Positions 15,191 to 24,276 of a stretch of 64,000 bases of DNA are shown one piece after another. The DNA is taken from contig QFWI01000009.1 of assembly GCA_003149345.1 (NCBI GenBank), positions 1-64,000 on the forward strand. The letters run 5' to 3'. Source of the stretch: Vampirovibrio chlorellavorus. GTDB taxonomy: Bacteria; Cyanobacteriota; Vampirovibrionia; Vampirovibrionales; Vampirovibrionaceae. The stretch's first letter is position 1. Each line of letters begins with the position of its first letter. The notes beneath the pieces are model-generated. The model saw only the letters and a list, made by a program, of their open reading frames with translations, was not told where the DNA came from and ran no database searches. A program made the position numbers and the translations under genes.

Positions 15191-16492
15191 ATGAAAGCAG
15201 AAATTATCGCCGTGGGCAGCGAATTGCTGTTGGGAGACGTGATCAACTCCAACGCCGCCTGGATTTCCAAGGAACTGGCCGCACTGGGCGTGGATGTGCA
15301 TTATCACCTCACCGTGGGAGACAACCCGGCCCGCATTCAGGGCATTGTGGCCCAGGCTTGTGAGCGATCCGATTTGCTGATTTTCACCGGCGGCTTGGGG
15401 CCCACGGATGACGATTTGACCATTGCCACCCTCGCCGATTTTTTTCAGACCCCGCTGGTGGTCGATCCTGAATCAGAGGAGACCATTCGCAATCGCTTTA
15501 TCGCCCGGGGCATGCCTATGTCTCCCAGTAACCTTAAGCAGGCCCTAAAGCCCGAGGGGGCGGAAACGGTCAAAAATCCGCTGGGAACGGCGCCGGGCAT
15601 TGCCTGGCAAATCAACACTCCAGCGGGGAAACCCATTCGCTTGCTGACTTTTCCCGGTGTGCCCAAGGAGCTTTACGCCCTGTGGCCGCAGGGGGCGGAG
15701 TGGATTCGTCGGTGGCAAGCGCAGGCCGGAGAGACACCCGCCGTGTTGCTGGCCCGGCACTTGCACTTTTTTGGCATCGGGGAATCCAAGCTGGGAGAGT
15801 TGCTCAGTGATTTGATGCAATCGGCCAATCCCACGGTGGCCCCGTATGTCGGGCAGGCCGAGGTGAAGATCCGGGTGGCGGCCAAGGCCGATAGTCCGGC
15901 GGCGGCGGAGGCTCTGGTGGAAGCCATGAGTCAGCGGGTGATTGAGCGTTGCCCTGACTATTACTTTGGAGGCGATGAGGCGACGCTGGAGGCGTATGTG
16001 GCCCATTGGCTACTGAAAAAGAACTGGCAGGTGGCCGTGGCGGAATCTTGCACCGGGGGACTGCTCAGCAGCCGATTGACCGACGTGCCCGGTAGCAGCG
16101 CTTACACGCATTTGAATGTGGTCACTTACAGCAACGCGGAAAAGACACGGCTACTGGACGTGCCAGAAGAGACGCTGGCGCAGCATGGAGCGGTCAGTTT
16201 CCCGGTGGCCCAGGCCATGGCCGAGGGCTTGCTGCGATATAGCGGGGCGGATGTGGCGCTCTCCATTACCGGCATTGCCGGGCCCGATGGCGGCAGCGAA
16301 GAGAAGCCGGTGGGCTTGGCGTATGTTGGCATTGCTCAGGGCGGGGTCGACCAGAGAAAATCAATATGGGTTAAAAAGGTGCTGGTGAACAGTCGTTACA
16401 GTCGGCAGGACATTAAGCACTGGTTCACCCAGTATGCGCTTAGTTATCTGGCCCAGGCCCTGCAAGGCAAACTGGAATCGGACGCTCCCTAG
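15191..16492 (+). CDS. cinA: CinA family: nicotinamide-nucleotide amidohydrolase / ADP-ribose pyrophosphatase-like
   Basis: 433 residues from ATG 15191, with TGAGGAT 8 nt upstream. The N-terminal MoaB/Mog-like domain begins MKAEIIAVGSELLLGDVINSN and contains FTGGLGPTDDDLT (about 65-77). The C-terminal PncC domain has VAESCTGGLLSSRLTDVPGSS (from about 281) with the catalytic Ser-Cys region, and ITGIAGPDGGSEEKPVGLAYVG. The full-length two-domain form recycles NMN to nicotinic acid mononucleotide in NAD metabolism. Monocistronic. Confidence 0.92.
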   Translation: MKAEIIAVGSELLLGDVINSNAAWISKELAALGVDVHYHLTVGDNPARIQGIVAQACERSDLLIFTGGLGPTDDDLTIATLADFFQTPLVVDPESEETIRNRFIARGMPMSPSNLKQALKPEGAETVKNPLGTAPGIAWQINTPAGKPIRLLTFPGVPKELYALWPQGAEWIRRWQAQAGETPAVLLARHLHFFGIGESKLGELLSDLMQSANPTVAPYVGQAEVKIRVAAKADSPAAAEALVEAMSQRVIERCPDYYFGGDEATLEAYVAHWLLKKNWQVAVAESCTGGLLSSRLTDVPGSSAYTHLNVVTYSNAEKTRLLDVPEETLAQHGAVSFPVAQAMAEGLLRYSGADVALSITGIAGPDGGSEEKPVGLAYVGIAQGGVDQRKSIWVKKVLVNSRYSRQDIKHWFTQYALSYLAQALQGKLESDAP

Positions 16493-16542
16493 CCCGCCTC
16501 GCCATTCTTCTGAGCGGGCTCATTCCTACACTCCTTTTCTGG

Positions 16543-16562
16543 ATTCCCGCCTGCGCGGGAAT
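16543..16562. repeat. short perfect palindrome, REP-like
   Basis: ATTCCCGC-CTGC-GCGGGAAT is a perfect 8-bp inverted repeat with a 4-nt loop, embedded in TGGATTCCCGCCTGCG and followed by GACA. This type of palindrome is a common dispersed intergenic repeat in many bacteria. 50 bp after cinA it may also end transcription. Confidence 0.55.
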
Positions 16563-16588
16563 GACAGGGCCACCTGATACGAGGGAAC

Positions 16589-16662
16589 ATGGCTTGCCAA
16601 GTGGAGCAAGGCTTACCACAAGAATATGGCTTGCCAAAGGAGCAAGGCTTACGAGGATAACT
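16589..16662 (+). repeat. two tandem copies of a 37-bp unit
   Basis: ATGGCTTGCCAA, then (GT/A)GGAGCAAGGCTTAC, occurs from 16589 and again from 16626, a 37-bp period with about 28 well-matched positions and one 1-nt gap. It lies between cinA and htpG. Confidence 0.6.
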
Positions 16663-16740
16663 GGAATCGAATCAACAATAAGAGGCTCTCTCACCGCAAG
16701 AAGCAGGAAGTTTAATTGTACAGATCCCCGCCTTAAAACA

Positions 16741-16831
16741 CGGGGAGGGCTGGAGGGGGGACAGCGCTGGCGCTGGACTCTGTTCCCCCGCCAGTGGGGG
16801 TGACAGGGGGCAAAGCCCCCTTAAAAGAAAA
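16741..16831 (+). repeat. dispersed member of the G-rich repeat family
   Basis: The segment has G-runs around 16741-16760, CCCCCGCCAGTGGGGG near 16787 and the hairpin AGGGGGCAAAGCCCCCTT followed by AAAAGAAAAAT (16805-16831). Hairpin and A-rich tail match the units of the array at 57601-58603 (AGGGGGCnnGCCCCCTTT then CAAAAGAAAAAT). Confidence 0.55.
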
Positions 16832-16884
16832 ATGTAATTCTTAAAAAAGACTTAAGTTCAACCAGAATGCCGACCGACTCAGCT

Positions 16885-16890
16885 TATAAT
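16885..16890 (+). promoter_or_regulatory. -10 element of htpG
   Basis: TATAAT 44 bp before the htpG start; no good -35 match. There is no CIRCE element. The AAGGAG ribosome binding site lies at 16918-16923. Confidence 0.45.
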
Positions 16891-16934
16891 ACTGGCAGCA
16901 AATTCCGTGTTGAATTGAAGGAGTTTAAACGCCC

Positions 16935-18887
16935 ATGTCCACCGCTTCGGTTGAACGTCATACGTTTCAGGCAGAGACCAAGGAACTGCTGGATTTAATG
17001 ATCCACGCCATTTACTCCAACAAGGATATTTTCCTGAGAGAGCTGATTTCCAACGCCTCTGACGCCATTGACAAATTGAAGTTTGAATCGCTGACCAACC
17101 CGGATTTACCGAAGGTAGATGAGCCCCGGATTTTGCTGATTCCCGATGTGGAAGCCAGAACGCTGAGCATTGAGGACAACGGTATCGGCATGTCCCGTGA
17201 GGATGTGGTGAACCTGATTGGCACCATTGCCAAGTCCGGCACCCGGGAGTTTATGAACGCCCTCAAAGATCGCAAGCAGCAACACGGGGAAGTGTCTCCA
17301 GAATTGATTGGGCAATTTGGGGTGGGCTTTTATTCCACCTTTATGGTGGCCGATAAGGTCACTTTGGAAACCCGCAAAGCCGGAGAAGAACACGGTACCC
17401 GCTGGGAATCCGCAGGGGATGGCACTTACACCATTGAGCCGATGGAGCGGGCCAGCCACGGCACCCGCATTACCTTGCACCTGAAGCAGGAAGATGTGGA
17501 GGATGGGCTGAATAATTACACCAGCGAATGGTCGCTGAAGTCCATTGTCAAAAAGTATTCCGACTTTGTGAGCTACCCCATCCAGATGGATGTGACCCAC
17601 ACCGAGTATGATCGGGACGCCGAAGGTAAGGTCATTGAAGGTTCCGCTAAGACCAGCGTCAAGCGGGAAACCCTGAACTCCATGCAGGCCATTTGGACTC
17701 GCCCGGAAGATCAGGTCAGTGAGGACGAGTACAAGGAGTTTTACAAGCATATTTCCCATGATTGGCACGAGCCGATGCGTTGGTTCCGCATGAAGATGGA
17801 AGGCACCTTTGAGGCCCGCGCTTTGCTGTACATCCCGGAAAAGGCCCCGAATGACCTATATTACCGGGAAGGCAAGCGAGGCGTGCAATTGTACGTCAAA
17901 CGGGTTTTCATTATGGATGACTGCAAGGAGCTGATGCCCGATTACCTGCGCTTCATCAAGGGCGTGGTGGATTCCGAGGATCTCAGCCTGAATATTTCCC
18001 GGGAAATTTTGCAGCAAAACCGTCAGATTCGAGCCATTCGCAACCGGCTGGTCAAAAAGGTGCTGGGTACTTTGGAAGACATGGCCACCAGCAACGCCGA
18101 GCAATACCTGAAGTTCTGGAGCGAGTTTGGCCGAGTCATGAAGGAAGGCCTGTACGAGGATCGGGAAAACCAGGAAACCTTGCTGGGCTTGCTGAAGCTG
18201 GGTTCCACACACAGCGCCACCGAATTGACCACCTTGAAAGACTACGTTTCCCGCATGAAACCGGGGCAGGACAAAATTTATTTTGCCACTGGCGAAGATC
18301 GCAAAACCATCGAAAACTCCCCGCACCTGGAAGCCTTCCGGGACAAGGGCTACGAGGTGTTGTTGCTGACCGATGCGGTGGATGAGATATGGACGCAATC
18401 GGTTTACAAGTTCGGTGAGTTTGAACTGCAGTCCGTGGGCAAAGGCACCGTGGAACTGGGCACCGAGGACGAGAAAAAACAGGCCGAACAGGAACTGGCC
18501 GAAAAAGGCAAAACGTTTGGCGATTTGCTGGGCGCTATGAAATCCCAGTTGGGCGATTACGTGAAAGAAGTGCGTCTGTCCAGTCGTCTGACCAATTCGC
18601 CATCCTGTCTGGTGGGTAACGCTTCGGATTTATCCCCGCAGATGGAGCAGCTGCTGAAATCCATGAATCAGCCAGTACCGGAGAACAAGCGGATTCTGGA
18701 AATTAATCCCAACCACCCGTTCAACCAGAAGTTGCAGGCCTTATTTGCCGCCAATCAACAGGATGCCGCCTTGGCGGACTACAGTTACTTGCTGTATGGA
18801 CAAGCCCTGTTGGCAGAAGGAAGCCCCCTGCCAGAGCCCGCCAAGTTCAGTAAGTTGATGACCGATTTGCTGGTGAAAGCCCTTTAA
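16935..18887 (+). CDS. htpG: HSP90 family chaperone HtpG
   Basis: 650 residues. The N-terminal GHKL ATPase has FQAETKELLDLMIHAIYSNKDIFLRELISNASDAIDKL (11-48), the DNGIGM lid region, GTIAKSGT and GQFGVGFYSTFMVA. The middle domain has RGVQLYVKRVFIMDDCKELMPDYLRF and GVVDSEDLSLNISREILQQ, and a C-terminal dimerisation domain follows. Full length for bacterial Hsp90. It refolds and stabilises client proteins in the cytoplasm. AAGGAG ribosome binding site and a strong downstream terminator show it is monocistronic. Confidence 0.97.
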   Translation: MSTASVERHTFQAETKELLDLMIHAIYSNKDIFLRELISNASDAIDKLKFESLTNPDLPKVDEPRILLIPDVEARTLSIEDNGIGMSREDVVNLIGTIAKSGTREFMNALKDRKQQHGEVSPELIGQFGVGFYSTFMVADKVTLETRKAGEEHGTRWESAGDGTYTIEPMERASHGTRITLHLKQEDVEDGLNNYTSEWSLKSIVKKYSDFVSYPIQMDVTHTEYDRDAEGKVIEGSAKTSVKRETLNSMQAIWTRPEDQVSEDEYKEFYKHISHDWHEPMRWFRMKMEGTFEARALLYIPEKAPNDLYYREGKRGVQLYVKRVFIMDDCKELMPDYLRFIKGVVDSEDLSLNISREILQQNRQIRAIRNRLVKKVLGTLEDMATSNAEQYLKFWSEFGRVMKEGLYEDRENQETLLGLLKLGSTHSATELTTLKDYVSRMKPGQDKIYFATGEDRKTIENSPHLEAFRDKGYEVLLLTDAVDEIWTQSVYKFGEFELQSVGKGTVELGTEDEKKQAEQELAEKGKTFGDLLGAMKSQLGDYVKEVRLSSRLTNSPSCLVGNASDLSPQMEQLLKSMNQPVPENKRILEINPNHPFNQKLQALFAANQQDAALADYSYLLYGQALLAEGSPLPEPAKFSKLMTDLLVKAL

Positions 18888-18903
18888 GGATCATCATTTG
18901 CAC

Positions 18904-18937
18904 AAAACGCCGAATCCATTAAGGGTTCGGCGTTTTT
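18904..18937 (+). terminator. intrinsic terminator of htpG
   Basis: Stem AAAACGCCGAA/TTCGGCGTTTT (18904-18914, 18926-18936) with an 11-nt loop; the right arm runs into a T-tract. Confidence 0.88.
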
Positions 18938-18995
18938 CATTTCTTCTTGTTTTCACGCGCATTCAAAAGGAACCATTAGCCAGCAGGAATCCACG

Positions 18996-19047
18996 ATGCT
19001 ATGGGCCTTTCAGGGGGCTTTGCCCCCTGTCCCCCGCCAGACCTCCC
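18996..19047 (-). repeat. dispersed member of the G-rich repeat family, inverted
   Basis: On the minus strand it reads GGGGAGGTCTGG, then CGGGGGACAGGGGGC, then AAAGCCCCCTG. This matches the order GGTCTGG-GCGGGGGA-AGGGGGC-GCCCCCT of the units at 57601-58603 but lacks the middle segment. Confidence 0.55.
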
Positions 19048-19149
19048 CATGCAGTCATCTAAAACCGCGCAGTCTCTTGTTGTCCTCCAAAACCACGTTC
19101 TTCTGGCAATCGCTTGTATTCAAATAAAAAGCACATGCTGTCATCGGTT

Positions 19150-19441
19150 TTTCACATTCAGTGTTGTATAGTAAGCGCAAGCAATTCAAGTGGTTTTACA
19201 GAGCAAACAGTTTAAGGCTAGCGCAAGGCGCTCTCCTTGGGTTGAAAGTGCCTGGTGTCGTATCGAGGCTACACAATGACCCAAAGGGTGTTTGCGTGCG
19301 CCCCTATAGCCAAACCGATTCCCGTTTAACGCAACGCAGACAACATCAAAATGAAGGAAGCGCAACGCCATCCATTTGAAACGAGAGGGGAAATTGAGCG
19401 ACCGACCGCCTGTGAATCCGGGCCGTCGGTTTTTCTTTTTT
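19150..19441 (+). ncRNA. possible structured RNA ending at a terminator-like hairpin
   Basis: Between htpG and the response regulator lie about 290 bp without a convincing gene. A TATAGT (19167-19172) could be a -10. Short stems follow (for example GCGC-AAG-GCGC near 19220), and the segment ends with ACCGAC...GTCGGT followed by a long T-rich run (to 19441). It matches none of the RNA families I can recognise by eye (6S, tmRNA, RNase P, SRP). Low certainty. Confidence 0.22.
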
Positions 19442-19456
19442 GAGAGTTTTTTGGGG

Positions 19457-20137
19457 TTATAAATTGGCTTCCAGCGCCCACACAATGGCTTGCGCCCGGT
19501 TGTTCACCCCGATTTTGTGGTAGATGCTGTACAGGTGATTTTGCACCGTTTTGGGGCTGACCACCAATAATTCAGCCAGTTTTTGATTGGTGTAGCCTTT
19601 GCTCAAGGCCCGCAAGACTTCCCGCTCCCGCTCCGTCAGGCTGTCCAGACATTGTCCGGCGGCACTGGTTTGGTGCTTTTGCAACTTGCTGGCCAATTCT
19701 GCGGTCAAGACCAGCGTTTCTCCGGCTTGCACCTTGCGCAGGGCCTCCACCAGATCCTCAATCTGGATATCCTTGAGCAGGAAGCCTTTGACCGGCAGAT
19801 CCAGACATTTTTTCATAACATGCGGATCGTCCTGATTGCTGAGAATGATGATTTTGGCCTGCGGCCAGGCGGTTAGAATGGCCCGGCTGGATTCGTAGCC
19901 ACTGAGCTTGGGCAAATTAATGTCCATTAAAATGATATCGGGCTTGTGGGCCAGGGCCTGCACCACGGCGTTTTCACCATCGCCCGCCTCGCCGCAGATT
20001 TGCAGGCCGCCATGCAGCTCCAGCAGCTGGCGCATGCCCTGCCGCAAAATGGGGTGATCATCCACCAGCAAAAGGCGGATGGGGGCCGGATCGACCCGTC
20101 GGGGGTTAATGGTCTGGTTCATACACAGTGTACTCAT
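19457..20137 (-). CDS. NarL/FixJ-family response regulator
   Basis: 226 residues. The receiver domain (about 20-138) has acidic pocket D26/D27, phospho-acceptor D72 in ILMDINLPKLSG and a conserved Lys in KGFLLKD. The C-terminal LuxR-type HTH has LTEREREVLRALSKGYTNQKLAELLVVSPKTVQNHLYSIYHKIGV. Its start overlaps the kinase stop by 4 bp (ATGA), so the pair is translationally coupled. Targets are unknown. The start could be Met6. Confidence 0.9.
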   Translation of the reverse strand: MSTLCMNQTINPRRVDPAPIRLLLVDDHPILRQGMRQLLELHGGLQICGEAGDGENAVVQALAHKPDIILMDINLPKLSGYESSRAILTAWPQAKIIILSNQDDPHVMKKCLDLPVKGFLLKDIQIEDLVEALRKVQAGETLVLTAELASKLQKHQTSAAGQCLDSLTEREREVLRALSKGYTNQKLAELLVVSPKTVQNHLYSIYHKIGVNNRAQAIVWALEANL

Positions 20138-21399
20138 GCTTGAATCTGAATCTCCAAAATGGCGCCGGACTGTTCACTCCGGTTGCTCAGGCTGAATGTT
20201 CCGCCCAGGACTTTGACCCGCTCTTTCAGGCCCACAATACCCAGATGCCCGTCCTGAATCAATTGCTCATCCGGCGGAATTTGCGGCCAGGGCAGCCCTC
20301 GCCCGTTGTCTTGAATGGCAATACGCAGGCGCTCCCCCAGGCGTTCTCCGTGAATGTTTGGCATGGATTCCTCGCTAACTGTCACCTGGATTTCACTGGC
20401 TCGGGCGTGTTTCAAGGCGTTTCGGGTGCCTTCCTGAATGACCCGCAGCAGGTGCAGGAGCTGTTGATCGTTGAGCAACTTCTCCAGCCGGGTGGCGTTT
20501 TCGTAGCCGGGCAAGGGGATAAAGTGAAAGCGAATCCTGGTTTCCGGTGCCTGATTTTGCAATTTTTCCACAAAATGTTCCAGAGCCGGAATCAGCCCCA
20601 GAGAGAAAAGCGACTCCGGGCGCAGGTTGCCGCTGATTTGGCGCACGCTTTTCAGCGCCTCGGACACACTGCCGCCCATCACGTTCAGTTGAGACCGGGC
20701 CTGTTGCAAGCCCTCCGGCTGTCCCGCCTCCAAAGCCTTGCGACACAGCTGCACCTGAATATTCAGGAAACTCAATTGCTGGGCCACATCATCGTGCAAT
20801 TCCCGGGAGATGTTGATCCGCTCGGATTCCACATGCTCATCCAGGCTCATCAGGGCCTGATTTAGCTTTTGGTTGGTGGCGCTCAGTCGCTGGTTGAGCG
20901 ATTGAATGCTGCCCCGGGTTTTCACCATCCAGGGAATCCACTGAAAAAAGCCGTAAGCAAAGAGCCCGATGCCCGTGGTATAGCCGATGGTTTTTTTAAT
21001 GAAGGCTCGCTGCCAACTGGGCCCAAAGGGAAAGCTGACTTGCCCCAAAGCGCACACTTGCGGCGGATCATCCAGAATGTCCATCCAGGTGCCAAACATG
21101 AGTAAACCCATGCCCCACAAAATGCTGTTCCAGCCAAAGTGGCGAATATGCGGATACTTTTTGCCGTAATACAAACAGAAAATAAAAATGATGGTCACCA
21201 CCCCAGCGTGAACGCCTTCCAGCAGCAGGGTGTTCAGGCCCAACTGACTGTCCATGTAGGCCAGTAACCCGCCGATGACAAAAAACAGGAACACCGGCAA
21301 CATGACATGTTTCTCGGGTAAAGGGACGGAGGGGGCGCTCATGCGGAAGCCGCCTTTGCTCAGGGGTTGCCCATTCAGGAAAGAAAAGAATGTATTCAT
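20134..21399 (-). CDS. membrane sensor histidine kinase, HisKA_3 (NarX/DesK-like) type
   Basis: About 421 residues from ATG 21399. The N-terminal part has three or more hydrophobic segments (PVFLFFVIGGLLAY, GVVTIIFIFCLYYG, SILWGMGLLMFG) and a hydrophobic segment before a coiled region. Dimerisation/phosphotransfer site is ISRELHDDVAQQLSFL with the His of ELHDD, and the ATPase motifs are RNALKHA (N-box) and DNGRGL (G1), then GHLGIVGLKERV. It probably phosphorylates the coupled regulator. Starts at GTG 21453 or ATG 21342 (the latter with AAAGGCGG upstream) are also possible. Confidence 0.88.
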   Translation of the reverse strand: MNTFFSFLNGQPLSKGGFRMSAPSVPLPEKHVMLPVFLFFVIGGLLAYMDSQLGLNTLLLEGVHAGVVTIIFIFCLYYGKKYPHIRHFGWNSILWGMGLLMFGTWMDILDDPPQVCALGQVSFPFGPSWQRAFIKKTIGYTTGIGLFAYGFFQWIPWMVKTRGSIQSLNQRLSATNQKLNQALMSLDEHVESERINISRELHDDVAQQLSFLNIQVQLCRKALEAGQPEGLQQARSQLNVMGGSVSEALKSVRQISGNLRPESLFSLGLIPALEHFVEKLQNQAPETRIRFHFIPLPGYENATRLEKLLNDQQLLHLLRVIQEGTRNALKHARASEIQVTVSEESMPNIHGERLGERLRIAIQDNGRGLPWPQIPPDEQLIQDGHLGIVGLKERVKVLGGTFSLSNRSEQSGAILEIQIQA

Positions 21400-21558
21400 G
21401 CCTACACTAAACCGCAAGCGCTCCGTTTTTAAATAGGGAAATTTTCCTATCACGCCGGTGGCACAAAAAACGCTGTTCCTCTTTTATATAGTCAACTTCA
21501 CCAAATCCCCCACAGTTAGTCACCTTTATGCAGGCCAACCAACGAGGCGTTTCGGGTT

Positions 21559-22593
21559 ATGGGTTACGCTTTCAATTTCAACCCCGGCAATCCCTACCAA
21601 CGGCCCCAGCCGATGGGCAATGCGGGCTTGTCTCCCTATGCCAGGACAGCCCCCTCTGCCGTGCCTTTCAACGCCTCCTCATCCACCAGACCTGCGTTTT
21701 CTCCATACGGCCGGCCAGTGGCGCCCACATCCGTGGGTGGATTTTCAGCCCCACGTCTAAATTTGGCTACCCCTGGGCCGTTTGCCGCCAATGGATTTTT
21801 AGCCCCAACGCCCAGCTTGCCCACCCCCAGCCAGGTGTTAAATCCGGTCGGCATGCCAGGCAACCCGCCAGTGGGCCTTCATGCTGGTATGGCCCCTACC
21901 GCCGCTCAAAAACCCCAGGTGCAAAATTACTTTTACACCCTGCCAGCGGACTCCCCGACACCGAAAAAGAATAAAAATATCAAAAAATTTCTGTTGACCA
22001 CCGGTGCGGTGGTGGCCGGTATGTTTACCACCATTGGGGTTGCCGCTGGACTGCTCTGGTTTTTTTACCCTGGCTTTATTCAATTGGCTCAAGCCGTTGG
22101 GGGTAAAAATGCCCAGGCGGCCGCTAAAGCCTTATCCGAATGGAAAAAGCCCGGGGATCTTCTCACCCGTTTCAACAACGCCCGTAAGGCGTTTGCCCAG
22201 TGTAAAACGCAAGACGCCGAGCATCATGCCCAAAGCCCGTATCAACGTTTAAAGAGCGGGTTCTTCAGCCTTTTTCAGTCTGAGGAACAAAAACTAAAAG
22301 CCAAAGCGGCTCAAAAAGCCACGATCCCTGAGACGGCTCAGGGTCAAGGTTCTGAAGCTCCTATTTCGGGCATGTTGAAAGAGTTTAAGAACGTTTTAGC
22401 TCAGGTTCCTCAGGAGGATCTGAAAGCTTTGGAAGAGAAGGCCACCCAAATAGGAGCTGACAGTGTTTCCCAAGCGATGGCCAGTCCTGAAAATCAGAAA
22501 ATATTAACCGATATAATCTCCAAGGCGATTTCTGACAAACTAAGCGCATTACCCCTGGTGGGTGGTTTAGTGGGTCGTTTTTGGAAAAAATAG
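21559..22593 (+). CDS. Pro-rich membrane protein of unknown function
   Basis: 344 residues. Residues 1-130 are a Pro/Ala/Ser/Asn-rich, probably disordered region beginning MGYAFNFNPGNPYQ. A basic KKNKNIKKF stretch precedes a strong transmembrane helix (about 145-170), then a charged, mostly helical domain ends with a weaker hydrophobic segment (LSALPLVGGLVGRFW). No recognised domain. Same orientation as the next gene, 90 bp away, which shares the disordered-then-membrane layout. Confidence 0.65.
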   Translation: MGYAFNFNPGNPYQRPQPMGNAGLSPYARTAPSAVPFNASSSTRPAFSPYGRPVAPTSVGGFSAPRLNLATPGPFAANGFLAPTPSLPTPSQVLNPVGMPGNPPVGLHAGMAPTAAQKPQVQNYFYTLPADSPTPKKNKNIKKFLLTTGAVVAGMFTTIGVAAGLLWFFYPGFIQLAQAVGGKNAQAAAKALSEWKKPGDLLTRFNNARKAFAQCKTQDAEHHAQSPYQRLKSGFFSLFQSEEQKLKAKAAQKATIPETAQGQGSEAPISGMLKEFKNVLAQVPQEDLKALEEKATQIGADSVSQAMASPENQKILTDIISKAISDKLSALPLVGGLVGRFWKK

Positions 22594-22683
22594 GAAGAAT
22601 CTCCCAGCACAAGAAATCGGAAAATTGTTTTTATGCGGATAACTTTAGTTCACTGGCAACCGAGACACTTGAGGTAAACCCGC

Positions 22684-23094
22684 ATGAATCCTTCACCCAT
22701 TCACGGTGGTTATTCCGCTTCTTTTCATTCCCCCGCCACAGGGGCGCAGCAGGCCCGCTTTACCAACCTGCACAGTGGCAGCGCGCAGGATCGCTATGAG
22801 TCCGGCCACTCCCAAAAGAAGCCGGGGCTGATCAAACGAACCTTGAACGCTTCCATCAAGCTGGGTGGGCTGATTTTAGGCGGATTGGCCATTCACCGCT
22901 ACTTTCCCGGCTTGGCCAGTAAAGTGGGCGCCGCCATTCCAGGCTTTATCAAAAACCCTTTCAACCAGTTGGCCGGAACAGGCATTGCCCAGAAGGTGAC
23001 CACTTATGGCAATATTCTCCTGAATTATTCCGAAGGCTGGTTTGGCCAAGCCAAGCAATGGATTTCCGGGTTCCTGGCCAAGCAAGCCGCCTAG
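22684..23094 (+). CDS. small membrane protein of unknown function
   Basis: 136 residues with GAGGTAAACCCGC before the ATG. A Ser/Gly/His-rich N-terminus (about 1-45, including SASFHSPATG) is followed by a basic linker, a hydrophobic segment (about 58-75, LGGLILGGLAIHRYFPG) and further amphipathic helices. No family recognised. Followed by a strong terminator. Confidence 0.6.
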   Translation: MNPSPIHGGYSASFHSPATGAQQARFTNLHSGSAQDRYESGHSQKKPGLIKRTLNASIKLGGLILGGLAIHRYFPGLASKVGAAIPGFIKNPFNQLAGTGIAQKVTTYGNILLNYSEGWFGQAKQWISGFLAKQAA

Positions 23095-23110
23095 TTTTCT
23101 CAAAGCATTC

Positions 23111-23164
23111 AAAACCCCTGTTCGCTCATCCGTGAGATGCGGAGATGCGGAACAGGGGTTTTTT
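23111..23164. terminator. strong bidirectional terminator
   Basis: Arms AAAACCCCTGTTC (23111-23123) and GAACAGGGGTTTT (23150-23162) are perfectly complementary, with T-tracts on both strands. It sits between convergent genes 22684-23094 and msrA. Confidence 0.9.
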
Positions 23165-23182
23165 AAGGGCTAACGGACGGGT

Positions 23183-23659
23183 CTAAAAGGAAATATGGCA
23201 ATGCCGTCCGTGTTTTTGATTGTACTTCTGGTGATATTCTTCGGCGGGATAAAAATGGCTGGCCGCCGTGATTTCGGTGATCACGGGCCGGGTGAATCGC
23301 CCGCTTTTTTCCAGGGTCTCCCGGGAAGCCAGGGCCGCCGCTTGTTGCCGGGGACTGTGGTAGTAAATGGCCGAGCGGTACTGACTGCCGATATCGGGGC
23401 CTTGGCGGTTCAGGGTGGTGGGATCGTGCAGGCGCCAGAAGAGATCGAGCAGGGTTTCGTAGGAAATTTGGGCCGGATCAAATTCCACCAGTACCGCTTC
23501 GGCATGGCCGGTAGTGTCCGTGCAGACCTGCTGATAGGTGGGGTTTTCGGTGTGCCCGCCGGTGTAGCCCACCACGGTGGTTAACACGCCGGGCTGTTGC
23601 ATAAAAGCGTCTTCCACGCCCCAAAAACAACCGGCGGCAAAGGTGGCCAATTCTGACAT
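23183..23659 (-). CDS. msrA: peptide methionine (S)-S-oxide reductase
   Basis: 158 residues from ATG 23659, chosen because AGGAGGA lies 8 nt upstream. Active-site GCFWG has catalytic Cys at residue 11. Other family blocks are [54 protein letters not shown] and [12 protein letters not shown]. It repairs oxidised methionine in proteins using thioredoxin. There is no MsrB domain. Monocistronic. Confidence 0.95.
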   Translation of the reverse strand: MSELATFAAGCFWGVEDAFMQQPGVLTTVVGYTGGHTENPTYQQVCTDTTGHAEAVLVEFDPAQISYETLLDLFWRLHDPTTLNRQGPDIGSQYRSAIYYHSPRQQAAALASRETLEKSGRFTRPVITEITAASHFYPAEEYHQKYNQKHGRHCHISF

Positions 23660-23837
23660 AAGCAGCGTCCTCCTGAAGTGTTTCAGACTCAAAATATTTT
23701 CAACCCAGCGGATGCGGATGCCTTATTGTACTCCAGTTTTGACCCGTTTGCCCCAGCCCCGATCCGGTCGGACGGCGCAAAAATAAAACGCCTTTGTTTT
23801 TTCTGTACACAAGTGATTTGAAAGGCCTCCCCAGCCC

Positions 23838-24068
23838 ATGAATGTGCGTTTGCGTTTTGGTTCCAATCCTGTTTTCCCCTCTGCCAGTTCGGGGGTTGAT
23901 CGGGCCGCCCAGGTGGTGTTTCAGTCCGTACAATCATTCGGACAAGCGCAGACTTCCGCTCAAGTCAAAAAATCGGGCAGCCGCCTGATCTTGCGATGGG
24001 TGAAACTGGGCTTTCAACTGCTGGCCCAAGGGATGGGCAAGCGGCTTTCCGCCTGCTTCAAGGGATAG
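23838..24068 (+). CDS. small basic protein of unknown function
   Basis: 76 residues, ATG with AAAGGC upstream. It begins MNVRLRFGSNPVF and has a Ser/Gln-rich middle and a basic, amphipathic C-terminus (LILRWVKLGFQLLAQGMGKRLSACF). The early RFGSN resembles the F-G motif seen near the N-terminus of other unknown proteins in this window. No family recognised. Confidence 0.45.
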   Translation: MNVRLRFGSNPVFPSASSGVDRAAQVVFQSVQSFGQAQTSAQVKKSGSRLILRWVKLGFQLLAQGMGKRLSACFKG

Positions 24069-24276
24069 TTCCGCCAGCGGCAGCCAAGTCCCTCAGGCCT
24101 CAAAGCCCGCCGCTCCCCTTCGCCTGCAATGCTACAATAAGACAAGACAAAACCAACCAGAAACCAATCGCCCCCAGGGTCGGACGGCACCACAAAAGCA
24201 CCGCCCCGTGCCGATTTCAGTCTTGAAATTAAGAGCCTGCAAAAAAATAAGAGAGAGACAAAAGCAAGAGAGAAAC

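Noticed and set aside
16835..16934. CIRCE or other heat-shock operator upstream of htpG
   Set aside because: No TTAGCACTC inverted repeat is present; only a -10 element is visible.
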